Shown: positions 55,734 to 63,201 of the stretch, in pieces
Numbering within the stretch: the first letter of the stretch is position 1
Layout: the number at the start of each line of letters is the position of its first letter
Assembly: GCA_028683835.1 (NCBI GenBank)
Contig: JAQUHB010000006.1
Coordinates: forward strand, 1 to 64,000
DNA: 64,000 bases
Direction: 5' to 3'
DNA from: Sulfurimonadaceae bacterium
GTDB lineage: Bacteria; Campylobacterota; Campylobacteria; Campylobacterales; Sulfurimonadaceae
Made by a program: the position numbers and the translations under genes
The notes under the pieces: model-generated
Seen by the model: the letters and a program-made list of their open reading frames with translations, nothing else
What the model was told of the DNA's origin: nothing
The model's database searches: none

Positions 55734-56607
55734 CTAATAACTTCTTTTGTAATCTATCAATTTTAAAGGCTTTCGTGATTCCAGCAAGTGTTAAATATAC
55801 TCGCTTGTTTACACCCACGGGTAGGAATTCTGGAATACCCATATTTTTTTTTGTACTAAAAAGATTTTGTTTTGGAAAACTCGGTTCGGTACATCCCATA
55901 CATGGAAGTCCTGCTCTTGTCTTAGAGTTTATCTCGTTCCAAAGTATCTTATTACAACTGCCATGTGTCAAAGGACCTTGACAACCATGATCGTAAAACA
56001 TACATCCCTCAAGTTCACCGAAATGATGATTATCTACTTTATACTCAAAATATTCATTTCTTGTGCATCCATTGTGCACGGTATATGCAAAATAGTCTTT
56101 AGGTCTTAAATAGCTATCAAGTTTTAAACTTAACCCTTTTTTGATGGCATAAAGAGTACTTACTAATGTTTCAGGATGAATTGGACAACCTGAGATAGAG
56201 ATTGTTTTTTCAAAAAGATGATTATATTTTTCTGTACGCTTATCTTCTCTAAAATGCAGACCTGAAACATTTTTATAATGACTCTCTTTAAAGATACCGC
56301 CAAAAGTGGCGCATGTACCGACAGTAACTATCTTTGACACTATCTTTGAATATTTTTTAATGATGTCAATACCTAAAACATCTGCTTTTATAAAATCATC
56401 TGCTATAGCCCCTTCAATAAGTAAGACATCACAAGCAATATCTTGCGAAATAATATCTTCTAAGGAATACTCAGAATCGATAATGGGATGATATATAAAT
56501 TCAAAATCATTAAAAAACTGTTCTAAGTGTGGATAGTTTAAAAAAGAGTGCGTATTTCCATTGCAGGTCATTAAACCAAGCCATAGAATCCTCACTTTTT
56601 TTTTCAT
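55726..56607 (-). CDS. HupU-like group 2 hydrogenase small subunit
   Basis: The iron-sulfur subunit (293 aa) of a soluble group 2 hydrogenase. It has no Tat signal, so the enzyme is cytosolic. Ligand-bearing segments are LMTCNGNTHSF (Cys15; Asn18 at the place of the usual second proximal Cys), GTCATFGGI, SGCPIHPETL, HNGCTRNEYFEY with GCMFYDHGCQGP, and GLPCMGCTEPSF. The start is three bases after the TetR stop (start 56607, TetR end 56610), so the two are co-transcribed. The same Cys-to-Asn change occurs in cyanobacterial HupS, as I recall. Confidence 0.85.
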   Translation of the reverse strand: MKKKVRILWLGLMTCNGNTHSFLNYPHLEQFFNDFEFIYHPIIDSEYSLEDIISQDIACDVLLIEGAIADDFIKADVLGIDIIKKYSKIVSKIVTVGTCATFGGIFKESHYKNVSGLHFREDKRTEKYNHLFEKTISISGCPIHPETLVSTLYAIKKGLSLKLDSYLRPKDYFAYTVHNGCTRNEYFEYKVDNHHFGELEGCMFYDHGCQGPLTHGSCNKILWNEINSKTRAGLPCMGCTEPSFPKQNLFSTKKNMGIPEFLPVGVNKRVYLTLAGITKAFKIDRLQKKLLDD

Positions 56608-56609
56608 GG

Positions 56610-57197
56610 TTATACACTTAACGCTTTATATATGTTATCTGTTACATCATCTATATATTCATTGAGATTTTTTGGCAGTACGTTTTCACCCTGTAAAAAT
56701 ACCATTCCACCCAAATAACCCATAAAAAGTCCAAATGCATTAAAAAAATCTTGATCTCTCAAATCTCCGCATTTGACTCCCTCTTCAAAATAGATCATGA
56801 TCTCCGTTACAAAATCGTTGACACATATCATACCTTCACAGCCATCTTTAAACACTTCCCTCGTTGACAGATAGATTCTTAAAAAATAGTCTAACATCTC
56901 TGGTTTTACTGTAGCAGTCTGAAAATAGATCTCGACAATCTTTCTTGTTTTTTCTTTTGTTGAGATATTTTCTTCATTGATAACTTTTATCTTTTTTCCA
57001 AAATATGAAGACACAAATTTGATGATCTCTTTTGCAAGAAGATCTTTGGATTTAAAATAGTTATACATATTTCCCACACTCATCTTTAAAGAGAGGGCAA
57101 TATCTGGAATAGTTGTATTATAAAAACCTTTTGTAGCAAAAAGTCCTAGTGATGCCAACATTATCTGTTCTTTTTTTTGCTGTTTTTTATCAGTCAA
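56610..57197 (-). CDS. TetR-family regulator encoded with the HupUV-like hydrogenase
   Basis: A 195-residue regulator. The N-terminal helix-turn-helix (about 10-55) includes MLASLGLFATKGFYNTTIPD and LKMSVGNMYNYFKSKDLLAK; the C-terminal part is a diverse ligand-binding domain with Cys residues at about 122, 126 and 141. The start is TTG 57197 with GGAAG upstream. A perfect 22-bp palindrome covers its promoter (57214-57235). Its core, TGAAT-N4-ATTCA, recurs at the hyp and hyd promoters, so it is the best candidate repressor of all three operons. It is directly followed by the HupUV-like genes. Confidence 0.82.
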   Translation of the reverse strand: MTDKKQQKKEQIMLASLGLFATKGFYNTTIPDIALSLKMSVGNMYNYFKSKDLLAKEIIKFVSSYFGKKIKVINEENISTKEKTRKIVEIYFQTATVKPEMLDYFLRIYLSTREVFKDGCEGMICVNDFVTEIMIYFEEGVKCGDLRDQDFFNAFGLFMGYLGGMVFLQGENVLPKNLNEYIDDVTDNIYKALSV

Positions 57198-57213
57198 AAT
57201 ATTTGCTTCCTTT

Positions 57214-57239
57214 ATACTGAATAATTATTCAGTATTGTA
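57214..57239 (-). promoter_or_regulatory. Operator and -10 of the TetR-HupUV operon
   Basis: A perfect 22-bp palindrome (57214-57235) with core TGAATAATTATTCA (57218-57231), directly followed upstream by a -10-like TACAAT (57234-57239 on the minus strand). Being about 17 bases before the TetR TTG start and covering the transcription start, it fits autoregulation. The core shares the TGAAT-N4-ATTCA pattern with 37265 and 54391. Confidence 0.7.
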
Positions 57240-57266
57240 TCAGCAATTCTAAATATTAGCAATTAT

Positions 57267-57677
57267 TTATACAATTAAAAAAGAGGTAACATTATCAATA
57301 CACTGGTCATATCGATCTCTATCTTCAATCATTTCAAAATTATATGTAAGCATAGAATAGATGGAATAATCAACTTTTTTCTCATACAGATCTTCCATAA
57401 GAGCAATAAGTATCTGCGGCTGGATATGGTGGCTGAGATTTGAGCTGTTTTTTAAAAGAGAACAAGCAAGGGCATAATGATTTTCTCCATCATAACAAGC
57501 ATCCACAAAAATGATCTCATCGGCGTCTAAAACCTCTAAAATAAGCTCAGGAGTGAGACAAAACACACTGATAAGTTTGATATCTTTATGAGCAAAGGAT
57601 TGGAGTTTTTTGATAACTTCTAGCCCAAAGCCATCTTCTCCCCGAAGCTCATTTCCATAACCGATGATGATTTTCAA
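57267..57677 (-). CDS. hoxW: Hydrogenase maturation protease HoxW
   Basis: A cytosolic endopeptidase (136 aa) that trims the HoxH C-terminal tail. Conserved blocks are GYGNELRGEDGFG, IIFVDACYD and NLSHHIQPQILIAL, corresponding to the three metal ligands. It is four bases after hoxH and closes the leftward Hox operon. The short size is typical of HoxW-type proteases. All ligands appear intact, in contrast to HydD. Confidence 0.85.
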   Translation of the reverse strand: MKIIIGYGNELRGEDGFGLEVIKKLQSFAHKDIKLISVFCLTPELILEVLDADEIIFVDACYDGENHYALACSLLKNSSNLSHHIQPQILIALMEDLYEKKVDYSIYSMLTYNFEMIEDRDRYDQCIDNVTSFLIV

Positions 57678-57680
57678 AGA

Positions 57681-59105
57681 TCAATTTCTTTTTAATATTT
57701 TTATGATTTTTTTATGATGGTCACGAAGTTCTATTTGTGAAGAGACGATTCCAAGAGCATGGGTTGAACAGCTCAAACATGGATCAAAACAGCGTATGAC
57801 GGCTTCAACTCGGTTGAGTGCTCCATCTGTGATATCTTCGGGGTCTATAAAGGCTTTTGCCACTTGTTTCACTCCCGCGTTCATCGCAAGATTATTGTTC
57901 CCTGTGGCGATGATGAGATTTACTTTTTCTATGATGCCGTTATGATCCACTTCATAGTCATGAAAAAGCGTCCCGCGCGGTGCTTCAGAACATCCCACTC
58001 CTCTTTTGTTGTTTATCTTTCCTCTTGCAAAAATATTATCACTCAAACTCTCTTCATCTCGCAAAAGTTGTTCTATTTTTTCAAGTCCATAGATAATCTC
58101 AATGATCCTCGCATAGTGATAATAAAAGGAGTTTTGTACAGGTTTGCCCTGCCCGAGAGCTTTAAAGTTCTGAAGCTCCTCATCCGCAAGCGGAGTACCG
58201 CATTTTGTAGCGATATTGAGTCTTGCAAGCGCTCCGACTCTATACATCCCTTGTGGATATCCAAGAGGTTTATAATAGGGTGATTTGAGGTAGCTGTCAT
58301 CTTCTACGGCTTCGCCTATGAACTCTTTATAGTTTTGAGGATCGATGGCTTCGTTTAAAATATTGCCCTCACTGTCGATAAAACGAAGCACTCCATCATA
58401 ATGCTCCAAACTTCCATCTTCGCCTACAAGCGCCATAAAAAGTGATGGAAAGCTGGCAAAACTTTCTATCTCTTTTTGAAATTTATGGAGATTTTCTTTA
58501 AAATATTTGAGTGTATTTTGCGCGATTTGCATTGCTTTTGGAATCTCTTGAAGAAGTTTTTCTTTGACTTCAATTTCAAGAATATTGCTCACTCCTCCGG
58601 GAATTATACCCGTGGGATGGATTCTTTTACCCGCAAGTGCTTCTATGATCTTTTGTCCAAAGGCTCTAAGTTCTATCCCATCTTTTGCCATCTGCGGATG
58701 GGTCTGCATCAGTTTAAAGATATTTCTATCCTCTTTTGGTGCATCAAATCCATACACAAAATCGGGACTGCTGAGATGATAAAAGTTAAGTGTATGTGAT
58801 TGGATAATCTGTGCGAGATTGACTATTTTTCTGATGTTGATGGCCGCTTGCGGCGGTGTGACACAAAGAAGTGTGTCACATGCCTTTGAAGAAGAGATGA
58901 CATGGCTGACTGGACAGATACCGCAGGTTCGAGCCGTAAGAGCGGGCATATCGGTGTAAATCTTTCCTTCACAGAACTTCTCAAACCCTCGATATTGTGT
59001 TACATGCAAGCGTGCATCTTCTACTGTTCCATCTTCATTTAGATCTATCGTTATCTTTGCATGACCCTCTATGCGAGTCACAGGATCGATGGTGATTGTT
59101 TTCAT
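57681..59105 (-). CDS. hoxH: NAD-linked bidirectional hydrogenase large subunit HoxH
   Basis: The [NiFe] catalytic subunit (474 aa) of a group 3d bidirectional hydrogenase. The proximal motif is RTCGICPVSH (Cys61, Cys64) and the distal one FDPCLSCSTH (Cys443, Cys446, His449), followed by 25 residues (starting ALGIV) for HoxW to remove. It overlaps hoxY by four bases (ATGA). Together with HoxEFUY it couples H2 and NAD+/NADH in the cytosol. Confidence 0.93.
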   Translation of the reverse strand: MKTITIDPVTRIEGHAKITIDLNEDGTVEDARLHVTQYRGFEKFCEGKIYTDMPALTARTCGICPVSHVISSSKACDTLLCVTPPQAAINIRKIVNLAQIIQSHTLNFYHLSSPDFVYGFDAPKEDRNIFKLMQTHPQMAKDGIELRAFGQKIIEALAGKRIHPTGIIPGGVSNILEIEVKEKLLQEIPKAMQIAQNTLKYFKENLHKFQKEIESFASFPSLFMALVGEDGSLEHYDGVLRFIDSEGNILNEAIDPQNYKEFIGEAVEDDSYLKSPYYKPLGYPQGMYRVGALARLNIATKCGTPLADEELQNFKALGQGKPVQNSFYYHYARIIEIIYGLEKIEQLLRDEESLSDNIFARGKINNKRGVGCSEAPRGTLFHDYEVDHNGIIEKVNLIIATGNNNLAMNAGVKQVAKAFIDPEDITDGALNRVEAVIRCFDPCLSCSTHALGIVSSQIELRDHHKKIIKILKRN

Positions 59106-59641
59106 TTTCCAAACCTTGTATATTTACTAATATCAATAATTGTACCATTGATAAGAGCGTGTATCATCTCATAGATCGCATCGGCAGGCGTCGGACATCC
59201 GGGAAGAAAATAATCCACTTTGACAGCTTCATGCAAAGGGATTACCCTGTCTAAAAGTTTTGGAACGACAGTGGAAGGATATCTGTTGTCTTTATTGATA
59301 TCTGAGAGTTCAAAATAGCCTCTTTGAAGCACTGCTTCACTTTTGTAAAGATTTTTCATCGCAGAGATATTGCCCGTGATTGCACAGTCCCCAAGAGCTA
59401 AAATAAGTTTGGAATTTGCACGTATTTTTTTGATGATCTCTAAATCATGATCACTGCTAAGAGCGCCTTCAACGATGGTGAGATCTACATTCTCCGGAAA
59501 CTCTTTAGTGTCAACATAAGGGCTGTAAAGCACGTCAAAATAGGGAGCGAGTTCTATGAGTCTTTCATCCATATCCAAAAAAGACATATGACATCCGGAA
59601 CATCCATCGAGCCAAATAGTCGCTAAACGTATCTTATTCAT
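59102..59641 (-). CDS. hoxY: Bidirectional hydrogenase small subunit HoxY
   Basis: A short hydrogenase small subunit (179 aa) holding only the proximal cluster. Cys14 and Cys17 (WLDGCSGCHMSF) are both present, unlike in the other two small subunits here, and GDCAIT and PGCPTPAD complete the ligands. It passes electrons to the HoxU diaphorase unit. It overlaps hoxU and hoxH. Confidence 0.92.
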   Translation of the reverse strand: MNKIRLATIWLDGCSGCHMSFLDMDERLIELAPYFDVLYSPYVDTKEFPENVDLTIVEGALSSDHDLEIIKKIRANSKLILALGDCAITGNISAMKNLYKSEAVLQRGYFELSDINKDNRYPSTVVPKLLDRVIPLHEAVKVDYFLPGCPTPADAIYEMIHALINGTIIDISKYTRFGK

Positions 59642-60356
59642 TTTCAGCCCTATTTTTTAGTAGATTGCGGATAATCTCTCTTTTTGTAGTCACATCCTCT
59701 TTTGTGATCTCTTTTTCATAAAGGGCTCCCGTCGGGCAGACATAGACGCATTTACCGCAACTCGTACAGCTTTGTGAATCGATCCAAGGTTCATCCATAT
59801 CGTGAATAATCATAGAATTGATTCCACGCCCACCTATGTTGATGGCATTGGCACCTTCGATTTCATTACAAACTCTCACGCATCTCGAACATAAGATACA
59901 TCTATTTGGGTCATGAACAAAGTTTTTATGTGAGGCATCAATAGCAAATCTTGAGTCAATATAAGGTACTAAAGAGTGGTCAAGCTGTAGTTCAACCGAT
60001 TTGTCTTGAAGTTCACAGTCTCCATTTGCCTCACAGACGCTACATGTATGACTGCGTTCAGAAAAGATCATAGAAAGGATCATCTTTCTGTGCGAATCAA
60101 TTTTTTCAGAGGTTGTAAAGACTTCCATATCCTCTTTAATCTTAGAAGTACAAGCTGGGACAAGCTCGCGAGCTCCTTTGACTTCTACTAAACATAGTCT
60201 GCAAGATCCAACACAACTAAGCCCCTCAAGATAGCAGAGTGTAGGAATAAAAATATCATGTTCTTTTGCAACTTCCAAAAGAGTTTGATCTGACCTCCCT
60301 GTTACCGTGATATCATTGATTTTAAAGCTTTTAACACGTACTTTTTGCTTAATCAT
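59634..60356 (-). CDS. hoxU: Hydrogenase diaphorase iron-sulfur subunit HoxU
   Basis: A 240-residue iron-sulfur protein like the N-terminus of complex I NuoG. An N-terminal [2Fe-2S] domain (TLCYLEGLSCVGSCRLCLVE), the His-Cys segment SHTCSVCEANGDCELQD and two ferredoxin-type clusters (CILCSRCVRVCNE and CTSCGKCVYVCPTG) carry electrons between HoxF and HoxY. I chose ATG 60356 (MIKQKVRV), which overlaps the hoxF stop and has GAAGGGA upstream, rather than the longer frame from 60386. Confidence 0.92.
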   Translation of the reverse strand: MIKQKVRVKSFKINDITVTGRSDQTLLEVAKEHDIFIPTLCYLEGLSCVGSCRLCLVEVKGARELVPACTSKIKEDMEVFTTSEKIDSHRKMILSMIFSERSHTCSVCEANGDCELQDKSVELQLDHSLVPYIDSRFAIDASHKNFVHDPNRCILCSRCVRVCNEIEGANAINIGGRGINSMIIHDMDEPWIDSQSCTSCGKCVYVCPTGALYEKEITKEDVTTKREIIRNLLKNRAENE

Positions 60357-61968
60357 TTTTAATCCCTTCGAGATACTCTGACTCAAAATAGCGTATAGTG
60401 CTCAATACCGGATTTGGAGCAGTTTGTCCAAGTCCGCAGAGGCTTGTCCCTTTGACAACTTTTGAAAGTTCTTTGAGTAGCTCAAAATTTGCTTGTGTTG
60501 CCTCTTTTGCGATATATTTTTCAAGTAAAAGGGTGAGCTGTGTTGTTCCAACTCTGCATGGAACACATTTACCGCATGATGCACTTTTACAAAAATCCAT
60601 AAAAAAGTGCGCTAGCTCTACCATATTGGAACTCTCATCAATGACAATCATTCCACCGCTTCCCATAATGGTTCCAACACTTTTGAGTGAATCATAATCG
60701 ATAGAGAGATCTAGAAATTGTGTAGGAATACATCCACCGCTTGGACCTCCTGTTTGGATTGCTTTGAGAGCTTTCCCATCGCTGACACCGCCTCCAATCT
60801 CAAAGATAAGTTCTCGCAAGGTTATACCCATAGGAACCTCGACTAAACCGGTATTTTTAATATGTCCGGTAAGTGCGAAGATCTTTGTTCCTGTGGACGT
60901 TGGCGTACCGATGTTTTTAAACCACTCTCCGCCATTTTTTAGAATTGAGGGAATATTTGCCAAAGTTTCTACATTGTTGAGTACGGTCGGTTCACCCCAA
61001 AGACCATAGTCGCTTAGATGAGGCGGTTTTTGTCTTGGATTGCCTCGATTTCCTTCGATAGATGCTATAAGCGCCGTAGCTTCTCCACACACGAATGCTC
61101 CGCCTCCAAGACGCACTTCTATATCAAAATCAAATCCGCTATGAGCGATCTGATTTCCTAGTATTCCAAGTTTTCTTGCTTGTTTGATGGCACGATTTAT
61201 TTTCTCAACTGCGATAGGATACTCTGCGCGTACATATATGTATCCTTTTGTCGCTTCGCAGGCGAATCCGGCGATAATCATCCCCTCTAAAACCTTATGT
61301 GGATCAGCTTCCATAAGCGCTCTATCCATAAATGCACCGGGATCTCCCTCATCACCGTTGCAGACGATATATTTTTGGTCACTTTGAACTTTATAAACAC
61401 TTTCCCATTTTTGACCTGTTGGAAATCCGCCGCCGCCTCTGCCACGAAGACCGCTTATTTTGACCTCATTTATGACATCGACTGGCATCATCTCATGCAG
61501 GACATGAAAAAGAGTCGCGTATCCGCCATGAGCGATGTAATCTTCAATATCATTTGGATCTATGATACCGGCGTTTTCTAGGACAATTTTTGTTTGTTTT
61601 GTAAAAAATAGTTGGTTTGTGTCACAAACTTTTAAAGAGTAAGACTTTTGCTCTTCGATGGATGCCACGAGTGCATCCACATCGTCAAGTATAATCTCTT
61701 CATAGAGTGTGTTTTCTTTTGTAGAATTTTTATAGTGTGAAACTAGAGTCCCATTGGCGCAAAGACCGCTGCAGCCAACGCCTTTAACTCTACATCTGTT
61801 TTGTAAGCCTTTATTTTCTATGGCAGTTTTGAGATTTTTTTCAATCTCATCTGCTCCTCGTGATACACAGCTGCTGCCAATACAGACTCTCAGCTCTTCT
61901 ACAATACTTGCTTCATCACATCGCTTACAATTTGCCAGTTCCTCTAGCTCTAAAAGTGAGGTTATCAT
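60349..61968 (-). CDS. hoxF: NADH-binding diaphorase subunit HoxF
   Basis: The flavoprotein (539 aa) that exchanges electrons with NAD(H). An N-terminal thioredoxin-like [2Fe-2S] part (CIGSSCVSRGA with GVGCSGLC) precedes the NuoF-like core: NADH site GLRGRGGGGFPTGQKW, FMN-binding CNGDEGDPGAFMDR, the SLBB domain and the [4Fe-4S] site SCGKCVPCRVGTTQ with SLCGLGQTAPNPV. It overlaps hoxE by four bases and hoxU by eight. Confidence 0.94.
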   Translation of the reverse strand: MITSLLELEELANCKRCDEASIVEELRVCIGSSCVSRGADEIEKNLKTAIENKGLQNRCRVKGVGCSGLCANGTLVSHYKNSTKENTLYEEIILDDVDALVASIEEQKSYSLKVCDTNQLFFTKQTKIVLENAGIIDPNDIEDYIAHGGYATLFHVLHEMMPVDVINEVKISGLRGRGGGGFPTGQKWESVYKVQSDQKYIVCNGDEGDPGAFMDRALMEADPHKVLEGMIIAGFACEATKGYIYVRAEYPIAVEKINRAIKQARKLGILGNQIAHSGFDFDIEVRLGGGAFVCGEATALIASIEGNRGNPRQKPPHLSDYGLWGEPTVLNNVETLANIPSILKNGGEWFKNIGTPTSTGTKIFALTGHIKNTGLVEVPMGITLRELIFEIGGGVSDGKALKAIQTGGPSGGCIPTQFLDLSIDYDSLKSVGTIMGSGGMIVIDESSNMVELAHFFMDFCKSASCGKCVPCRVGTTQLTLLLEKYIAKEATQANFELLKELSKVVKGTSLCGLGQTAPNPVLSTIRYFESEYLEGIKND

Positions 61969-62438
61969 GAGAGTATCTCCTCTATTTTTTCTAGGGTCTC
62001 ATCAATAGTAAGTTTGCCATATGTCTTATTATCACAAATCATGACCGGCGCGATTGAGCAGGAACCTACACATCTAGCACTCAAAAGTGAGAGAAGATTA
62101 TCGTTTGTTGTCTGGGTGACTTTGATGGCAAATCTAGTTTCAAGTGCCGCAAGAATCTCTTTTGCACCTTTAATATAACAAGCAGTCCCAAGACAAACGA
62201 CTAAAGTATGCTTACCTTGAGGTTTGAGAGTAAAACGGTGATAAAAAGTTGCCACGCCGTAAACTTTAGAGTAAGGCGCCTTGAGACGTTTTGCTATAAA
62301 TTTGAGGGCATCTCTATCAAGGTAGCCAAAAGTTTCTTGTGCTATATGTAAGACCTCAAGAAGCGCACTTTTTTCATAACCAAGCTTTCTCATAGCCTGA
62401 TCTATTATCTTATATCTGCTATCCACTATATCAGCCAT
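61965..62438 (-). CDS. hoxE: Hydrogenase diaphorase subunit HoxE
   Basis: A NuoE-like [2Fe-2S] thioredoxin-fold protein (157 aa), first gene of the leftward hoxEFUYHW operon. The cluster ligands are in VCLGTACYIKGA and ARCVGSCSIAPVM. It probably links the HoxFU diaphorase to other electron carriers such as ferredoxin. The ATG has GGAG upstream, and a -10 element lies at 62475-62480. Confidence 0.92.
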   Translation of the reverse strand: MADIVDSRYKIIDQAMRKLGYEKSALLEVLHIAQETFGYLDRDALKFIAKRLKAPYSKVYGVATFYHRFTLKPQGKHTLVVCLGTACYIKGAKEILAALETRFAIKVTQTTNDNLLSLLSARCVGSCSIAPVMICDNKTYGKLTIDETLEKIEEILS

Positions 62439-62474
62439 TGCAGTTCTCCAATAAATTTAGAGTTGTATTCCATC

Positions 62475-62480
62475 ATAATA
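62475..62480 (-). promoter_or_regulatory. -10 element of the hox operon
   Basis: TATTAT preceded by TG-containing sequence (TTGTATTAT) on the minus strand, about 37 bases before hoxE. No TGAAT-N4-ATTCA palindrome is present here, so the hox operon does not seem to share the hyd/hyp regulator. Confidence 0.45.
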
Positions 62481-62617
62481 CAAGATTTTTCTTACAAGAT
62501 AGACACATTTAATTAGAGATTATATATAAACTTAGAAAAAAATTGTTCCATTCCCTATAATATAGTCATTTATGAGACTAAAAAAAGGAATAAAGGGAGT
62601 TGAATCATTTGAAGATG

Positions 62618-63051
62618 ATAGGTACAACGGTAAGCTGGGTTTTGTTATAGTGATATTAATCTACTTTGATTTTTACAAATCAACTCTAGCGAAACAGTAG
62701 CATTGTAAGACGCTAACCATCTGTTTCTTGCTACCAGGTTGGGTTTACAAGCTACTTATATTACTATAAATACTGGTGGTCTCTTACACCGCCGTTTCAC
62801 CCTTACCACTTATTTAAACGCATAAAGAGACAAAGTCCCTTTATTGCTACGCTAGCCGCTGTGGCACTGAAGTACAAAAAAGCTTCCGCTTTTTCACAAT
62901 TCAGTGTACAGAGCAATCAGCATAAATGGCGGTCTATTCTCTGTTGCACTTTCCCTCGCATTACTGCGGCCATTCGTTAAATGGAACCCTGTCTTACGGT
63001 AGCCCAGACTTTCCTCTTGAAATAGATCAAGCATCAACTCATTGTACCTAT
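62618..63051 (-). ncRNA. rnpB: RNase P RNA
   Basis: The catalytic RNA of RNase P, which trims tRNA 5' ends. On the minus strand the P4-region hallmark AGAGGAAAGTCTGGGCT lies near the 5' end (about 63000-63016), GAAACGGCGGTGTAAGAGACC follows in the middle, and ACAAAACCCAGCTTACCG near the 3' end. The ends pair as helix P1: ATAGGTACAATG (63040-63051) with CGTTGTACCTAT (62618-62629), eleven Watson-Crick pairs plus one G-T. The length of about 434 bases fits a bacterial A-type RNA. The exact mature ends are estimates. It fills most of the gap between the hox promoter and the TetR gene. Confidence 0.93.
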
Positions 63052-63054
63052 GAA

Positions 63055-63060
63055 ATAATA
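63055..63060 (-). promoter_or_regulatory. -10 element of rnpB
   Basis: TATTAT on the minus strand, about five bases before the start of helix P1. The first TetR-type operator (63098-63109) lies upstream of the likely -35 area. Confidence 0.45.
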
Positions 63061-63097
63061 ACTAAAAAAGGATAAGTATAATATTTCATGAAGATAT

Positions 63098-63174
63098 GAA
63101 CAAGTGTTCTTTTTTTACATAAGAATATATTAACACTTGTTCATATATAATTTTAGAACAAAGAACATTTGTTC
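63098..63174. promoter_or_regulatory. Three phased TetR-type operators
   Basis: Three copies of GAACA-N2-TGTTC: 63098-63109 and 63163-63174 are perfect, 63131-63142 has one mismatch. Their centres are 33 and 32 bases apart, that is three helical turns. The first two are also part of a 15-base inverted repeat (63094-63108 and 63132-63146). They lie between rnpB and the rightward TetR gene, most likely its autoregulatory sites. Confidence 0.6.
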
Positions 63175-63201
63175 ATATAACTGACTTGTAAGGAGGCTTC
63201 A

